45,826 nucleotides of DNA from Caballeronia concitans. Lineage in GTDB: Bacteria > Pseudomonadota > Gammaproteobacteria > Burkholderiales > Burkholderiaceae. Location: positions 1 to 45,826 of the forward strand of contig NZ_FCNV02000021.1 of NCBI RefSeq assembly GCF_001544615.1, in the 5' to 3' direction. The notes under the pieces were generated by a model, which had not been told where the DNA came from, did not search any database, and saw nothing but the letters and a program-made list of their open reading frames with translations. Positions 41,874-45,826 of this stretch are shown here, piece after piece. The number at the start of each line of letters is the position of its first letter. Within the stretch, counting starts at the first letter, position 1. Both the position numbers and the translations under genes were made by a program.

Positions 41874-42318
41874 CATGGCCATACGCTGCGGAAAACGAAG
41901 AACCGCCTCATGTGACGTACCCGCGGTTATAAGAAGGGCATAAGGCTACGAGAGCCCGCTATTTGCATCGATGCGCTCTTCCATTACGCAGACGACTTGG
42001 TTTCAAATTTTAGGCATTACGGGATTGCTTTGGCATATTTCGGAGCTGATTTTGGCATCCGATGTTTCGTTATGTTGGGTTGCCCACATTAGAGCGTGTA
42101 GTGGGTTGCGATCTGCGGATGTAAGTGAAAATTTAATGAAGTGCTGCCCTTCTAATACCGGCGAGGATTGAGCGTAGGTTGCTGGCTAGTTGTAATTGCG
42201 GTTTCCACAAACGGTGAAGTGGTCTCTCGGCGGTTACCCGTTTCTGCGCAATGAACTGAATTCTACTGACTCGCAATTTATTCCGGACGCCGAACCTCAG
42301 TACTGACCAGGAGAGTCC
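41874..42318. other. upstream region of the exported-protein operon
   Basis: AT-richer than its neighbours. It contains a 66-residue plus frame at 41971 with a hydrophobic middle (WFQILGITGLLWHISELIL) but no ribosome site. Probable promoter zone of the minus-strand operon. Confidence 0.4.
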
Positions 42319-42540
42319 ATGCCGGTGCTGGGAACCAGCGCTTCAAGGCCAGACAACACGGATTCAGCCGTAACGGACTGGTCGGCCGACCCCGAAGACT
42401 GGGGTTACTTCCTGTCCCAAATTAATGCACGGTGGACGGCTCTGATACTTTCATCGAAGCATAGTCCCGCGTCGGCTGTGATTAAAGATGCTCTTCCTCA
42501 CGTGGCCAGCAATTCTGGCAGCTCGAATGTCTGTAAATAA
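42319..42540 (+). CDS. small hypothetical protein, 73 aa
   Basis: MPVLGTSASRPDNTDSAVTD, with DWGYFLSQINARWTALILSS following; GGAGAG 5 nt before ATG 42319. No family recognised. Confidence 0.45.
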   Translation: MPVLGTSASRPDNTDSAVTDWSADPEDWGYFLSQINARWTALILSSKHSPASAVIKDALPHVASNSGSSNVCK

Positions 42541-42717
42541 TTCACACTCCGGTTCTTTCAGTTCGGTCATTGTTGACTGTCGCTTTGTGGCCGCTGAACG
42601 AAACCGCTCGCGCGGTAGGGGCTGCGGTTCGACTTGGTGGGTATTGAGAGGTGGATGGTGCGATTCCGTATGTTGAAGGTCGGGGCAATCCGCCCCGTTC
42701 TTCAACGGAGCCGCATC

Positions 42718-43216
42718 ATGACCTCCATTCAACCGGGCGTCAGCCCTCTGCGTCAGCGTATGACAGATGACATGCGCATGCGCCAGCTTTCTCCGAAGAC
42801 TCAGGCGAACTATCTGCGCATCGTGCGTGAATTCGCTCGCTATCTCAAACGCTCGCCCGACACCGCGACGGTCGAAGACCTGCGAAACTACCAGTTGTAT
42901 CTGGTCGATCGCGGAACATCGCCTATCTCTCTCAATGCGGCAATCACCGGCCTGAAGTTCTTCTTCGACATTACGCTTTGGAAGCCGGAATTGATGAGCT
43001 CGATGCAGCCGGTGCGCGTGCCGCGCGTACTGCCGGTTATCCTCAGCCCGAACGAGGTCCGGCGACTGATTGCGGCAACCTGTAATTCAAAGCATTAGAC
43101 AGCGTTGTCGCTCGCCTACGGCACCGGGTCGCGGGCCGGCGAAATGGTCGCGCTCCAAGTGGGCGACATCGATAGCCAGCGCATGACGCTGCGTGTCGAA
43201 CAGGGCAAGGGCCGTA
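42718..43216 (+). pseudogene. broken tyrosine recombinase/integrase
   Basis: ATG 42718 starts MTSIQPGVSPLRQRMTDDMR, then the SAM-like core-binding domain (LSPKTQANYLRIVREFARYL, LVDRGTSPISLNAAITGLKFF) and LSPNEVRRLIAATCN. A TAG at 43096-43098 interrupts it, probably from CAG (...KH*TALSLAYGTG). The next segment RAGEMVALQVGDIDSQRMTL and KGRK follows in frame, but the catalytic Arg-His-x-x-Arg-Tyr part is lost. A non-functional remnant of an integrase or IS91-associated recombinase. Confidence 0.8.
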
Positions 43217-43240
43217 AGGTCGTTCATCAACCGAGAGTGA

Positions 43241-43453
43241 ATCACACTCGGGGCTTCTGACATCTTTGCTCCGGAGCATCAGTGGATAGAGCCCGGGGAA
43301 ACGATAAACCAGGAACGATTGATTTTCATCTCAAGCGACGACTATGCCGCTTTTCCACTAGATGTTCGCATCGTAGCCCAAGTAACTGCATGGAATGCCA
43401 CGACCACCGTCATGTCTGACAGACTCGTGCCGCACACCGCACCAAGTTCTTAG
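43241..43453 (+). pseudogene. C-terminal fragment of an unknown gene
   Basis: Frame without start from 43241 to TAG 43451-43453: ASDIFAPEHQWIEPGETINQ then LIFISSDDYAAFPLDVRIVA. The composition looks coding and it abuts the recombinase remnant, so it is probably the tail of a gene cut by an insertion or deletion. Confidence 0.4.
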
Positions 43454-43504
43454 CGCGGGCTAATTTTTTTATCAGCTTCAATTCGCTTTTTGCCGGAGGG
43501 TGCT

Positions 43505-43735
43505 ATGTTACAACGAAGAGTCGGACCGGCTTCGGCGCACGCTGGTTTGGTATGCGCGGGACATCAGGATGGCAGCAATGAGGAAAACCGGAGTGAGAGT
43601 TCTCCCAGTGCCCAAGACCAGAGATGTGGCGCGACAGGTCAATCAAAGGAGGAGGAGATAACCATAAAGGAAATTGAGGAGTTAAAGAAGCAGTCGACCG
43701 AGAAGCCGCCAGCGCCGCCTCCGTCCAAACCGTAG
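43505..43735 (+). CDS. possible small protein, 76 aa
   Basis: ATG 43505 with GGAGGG 4 nt upstream: MLQRRVGPASAHAGLVCAGH, then a Glu/Lys-rich end with KEIEELKKQSTEKPPAPPPS. Another open frame overlaps. Real or chance cannot be settled. Confidence 0.35.
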   Translation: MLQRRVGPASAHAGLVCAGHQDGSNEENRSESSPSAQDQRCGATGQSKEEEITIKEIEELKKQSTEKPPAPPPSKP

Positions 43736-43930
43736 GGATAGTGATATGGCATCGATGATGTGCGCTGTCCCGGACGATTCGAACGTGTACGTTCGTACGC
43801 GTTAACACATCTGGCAATCCGATGTAATGGGCGCGCGGAATTGAACGTTCAGCCGCCCTGCCTCTTACGTCGGATGCGGGTGCAGTTCGGCTGGCGCAAG
43901 TCAGCACCTACTATCGCGGAGGACTGAGTG

Positions 43931-44734
43931 ATGCTAAGCCTAATCAGTTTATATCGCTGCTGCGTCAGTTCGCAGACCGCCAGTCAACGGGTCGCAAGAA
44001 GTGGAATAGCCGCGTCTCTATTGGCTCTTCTTGCGCTTTCACTTTCAGGGTGCGCCGTCGGCTCGCTTGGTAACTCTGGCGCCGACAACCGATATGAATC
44101 CGCGATCGTGGACGCGGCAGTGGTTACTCCACGCAACGTCAGAACCTTGCAGCCGCTTCCAGAAGGCGACGTCGTCACCGTCGTCACCTGGGTAGGTGCC
44201 TCTAAACACTACTGCCAAGCCGAGGGGGCGTGCGAAATAACCGTTGGAGCTACACCCATCTGGGTCTCATTGCCTACCGAGATTCAGCTGATTTGTCGAA
44301 GCTGGGGGCTTTCCGGCGACGCACTTCGGAATCGACTAGAACAGCTTCTTGGGCTTCCTCCTAACTCTCCTCCTTCTTATCGTAAGGTAGCGTTTGTTGA
44401 GCTGGCCGCGCCGCGGAGCAATATTGCGCGCCCATGTCTTGGCGTACATTCAACCGATGATGGCCGTCCGCAATGTGCGCTTCGGGCGGATGGAAGTCAG
44501 GACCAAATCGAATTACGTATTGTCAACGACCAGATGGCTTACGCGTATGTCGTTGGCGACAGCGGTGCGCCAGGATATCCCTTTACTCGTCTTGGATATA
44601 CCTATGACTGGGGCAGCAACACCGATGGTGCGTCAGGACACTACGGCGTGTCCGAATTCATCGTGCTGCCGGGATCGAAAATTTCCGTTCTCCGATCTTT
44701 ACCCACAGACGAATATTGCAGCCATGCAAACTAA
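43931..44734 (+). CDS. lipoprotein of unknown function, about 267 aa
   Basis: ATG 43931, with GGAGG (43918-43922) upstream. The hydrophobic segment LLALLALSLSGC is a lipobox with Cys at about residue 41, giving an outer-membrane or periplasmic lipoprotein after a long n-region. The mature part contains VVTVVTWVGASKHYCQAEGA, six or more cysteines and a C-terminal YTYDWGSNTDGASGHYGVSE. No family recognised. Confidence 0.65.
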   Translation: MLSLISLYRCCVSSQTASQRVARSGIAASLLALLALSLSGCAVGSLGNSGADNRYESAIVDAAVVTPRNVRTLQPLPEGDVVTVVTWVGASKHYCQAEGACEITVGATPIWVSLPTEIQLICRSWGLSGDALRNRLEQLLGLPPNSPPSYRKVAFVELAAPRSNIARPCLGVHSTDDGRPQCALRADGSQDQIELRIVNDQMAYAYVVGDSGAPGYPFTRLGYTYDWGSNTDGASGHYGVSEFIVLPGSKISVLRSLPTDEYCSHAN

Positions 44735-44765
44735 AAGCAATGCGGGCCGGACGGAAGGGGATTTT

Positions 44766-45679
44766 TTACGGCAGCCGCTGCGCTAGCAGATAAGCCTGAC
44801 CGAGTGCCGTGTCGAACGCCTTTTCGCTCGAAGACCAGTAGGCCCTCTGGGCTTCCATATCGGCTTGCATTGCTAGCCAGAGAGCTCGACCTCTCGGATC
44901 TTGCGCAAAGATTCGATTCGCCCGGTCGAGGTTGAAGGCGGTCGCTGTGTCGTACCATTTCTGTTTGAATTGCTCGCGATAAAGAAGTTTCAATGCTGTG
45001 GCATACGCCCATGCTACCGGACTCGTTAGCTCTAATTTGCTGTCTGCTTTGAAGTGCTCGAGATAGACGCCAACCTTTCTGGTCCTGCGCTCCAAACCTT
45101 TATAGTCCGCAGCACGGCGTTGCAGGCGGCTAACACTGCACTCACCATCGGATCCAAAGCTTTCCGAGTTATCGCTGGAGCTAACCCTGCTGAAGGAGGC
45201 GGGAAACCGTTCTCGAAGACGACTAGCGTCGGTCGTTCTTCGCATCCGCCGAGTTCGTTGACAAGCCAAACGCGTACGGCCTTATCTGTGACGCCGACCT
45301 CTCCGAACATGAGCACATCTCCGCCATACTTTTGCAACAAAGCTTTGCTAGCTCGGACCACTTCCTCCTGCGATGAGTTGTTTTCCTTCACGGGATCGAA
45401 TGCAATTCGCTCGCAGGAGGTGTACGCATTCACGCCTTGTCCGCGAAATGCGCCGAGGAGGCGCGCGGTCTGTGTTTCGCTTGAATCGTCTCCAGCAAGA
45501 GGTGATATGAGTACAAGCAGCCGTTTGTCGTCTTGTTTTGGCTTCGTAGCAAGAAGGTGGCATTTGATTCCACCTAGCTTTTCGGAGGCTGACGTCAACA
45601 ACGGCTGCAGTTGACCTGTAACGAAGCCGCTCAGCGCAGTCGCGACACCCGCAATCAGCAGCCCTGCGAGCCAACGCAA
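44766..45679 (-). pseudogene. frameshifted membrane-anchored protein gene
   Basis: The first frame starts near TTG 45679 (the upstream frame is open without ATG) with WLAGLLIAGVATALSGFVTG as an N-terminal helix. It runs to LAACNAVLR before ending at 45032. The natural continuation is in another frame, RRAADYKGLERRTRKVGVYL, then ALKLLYREQFKQKWYDTATA and a tetratricopeptide-like tail to 44766. A 1-nt deletion near 45120 would explain both frames. Original protein about 300 residues: an anchor, a ligand-sensing-like domain, and helical repeats. Confidence 0.6.
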
Positions 45680-45826
45680 GAGCCGCCTCCGCGCAGACTT
45701 GAACCGCGTAGCAGCTCCCGTCTGTGTCTTGACTATCGACTTTTTTATCCGTAAGCGATCCGCGAACGACGCCCCTCAGAGTAAGGTGGTAGAGCGCGTG
45801 ATGTGTGATAGCGAAGTGGGTCAGCG
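45680..45826. other. window end, upstream of the frameshifted gene
   Basis: The 5' region of the minus-strand gene at 45679 lies here. The same frame is open back to a TGA near 45777 but has no clear start, so the true N-terminus may lie in a frameshifted part. No other gene is supported. Confidence 0.4.

Noticed and set aside
1-45826. tRNA or rRNA genes as integration targets
   Set aside because: None was recognised by eye on either strand; a tRNAscan run would be needed to exclude them fully.

Overview
The codon use, the GC-rich coding sequence and the gene families (imuA-imuB-dnaE2 SOS cassette, IS66 element, Rep_3 replicon, surface-adhesin-E-like protein) suggest a betaproteobacterium of the Burkholderia/Paraburkholderia/Caballeronia type. 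The window is accessory DNA, on a chromosome or a large replicon. No rRNA, tRNA or CRISPR array was seen.

Left arm (1-14176): a same-strand cluster of eight mostly unknown genes (132-5222) starts with a GIY-YIG protein. Three of its proteins share one C-terminal module, present four times in all. A canonical LexA box (5497-5516) precedes the mutagenesis cassette imuA-imuB-dnaE2 (5527-10786). Next come a small ORF, a CcdA-type antitoxin followed by a CcdB stump, an HNH nuclease on the minus strand, and the 3' part of a membrane-protein gene.

Middle (14177-35620): two apparently identical 2503-bp IS66 copies in direct orientation enclose 16438 bp that is a small plasmid. It carries parA plus a ribbon-helix-helix partner with operator repeats, a Rep_3 initiator with iterons, a primase-helicase, two serine resolvases, a TnpB, small membrane proteins and a structured small-RNA candidate. 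The 8-bp flanks are swapped. GCTTTTCT lies outside both IS copies and CCGCAGGG lies inside both. Two broken genes confirm the history. A membrane-protein gene (35666-35621 joined to 14168-13612) is restored if the whole 21444-bp insert is removed. A second gene (32528-33117 joined to 16688-16796) is restored only if the inner segment is closed into a circle. The middle is therefore a plasmid cointegrated through IS66 into the host replicon.

Right arm (35621-45826): the 5' stub of the split membrane gene, decayed repeat-rich DNA, and a minus-strand operon of four exported proteins of unknown function (41856-36372, including one of about 1035 residues). These are followed by small ORFs, a broken tyrosine recombinase, a lipoprotein and a frameshifted membrane-anchored protein gene.

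Functional themes: SOS mutagenesis (imuABC), plasmid replication and partition, transposition, and two unrecognised loci worth study (the repeated-module cluster and the exported-protein operon).
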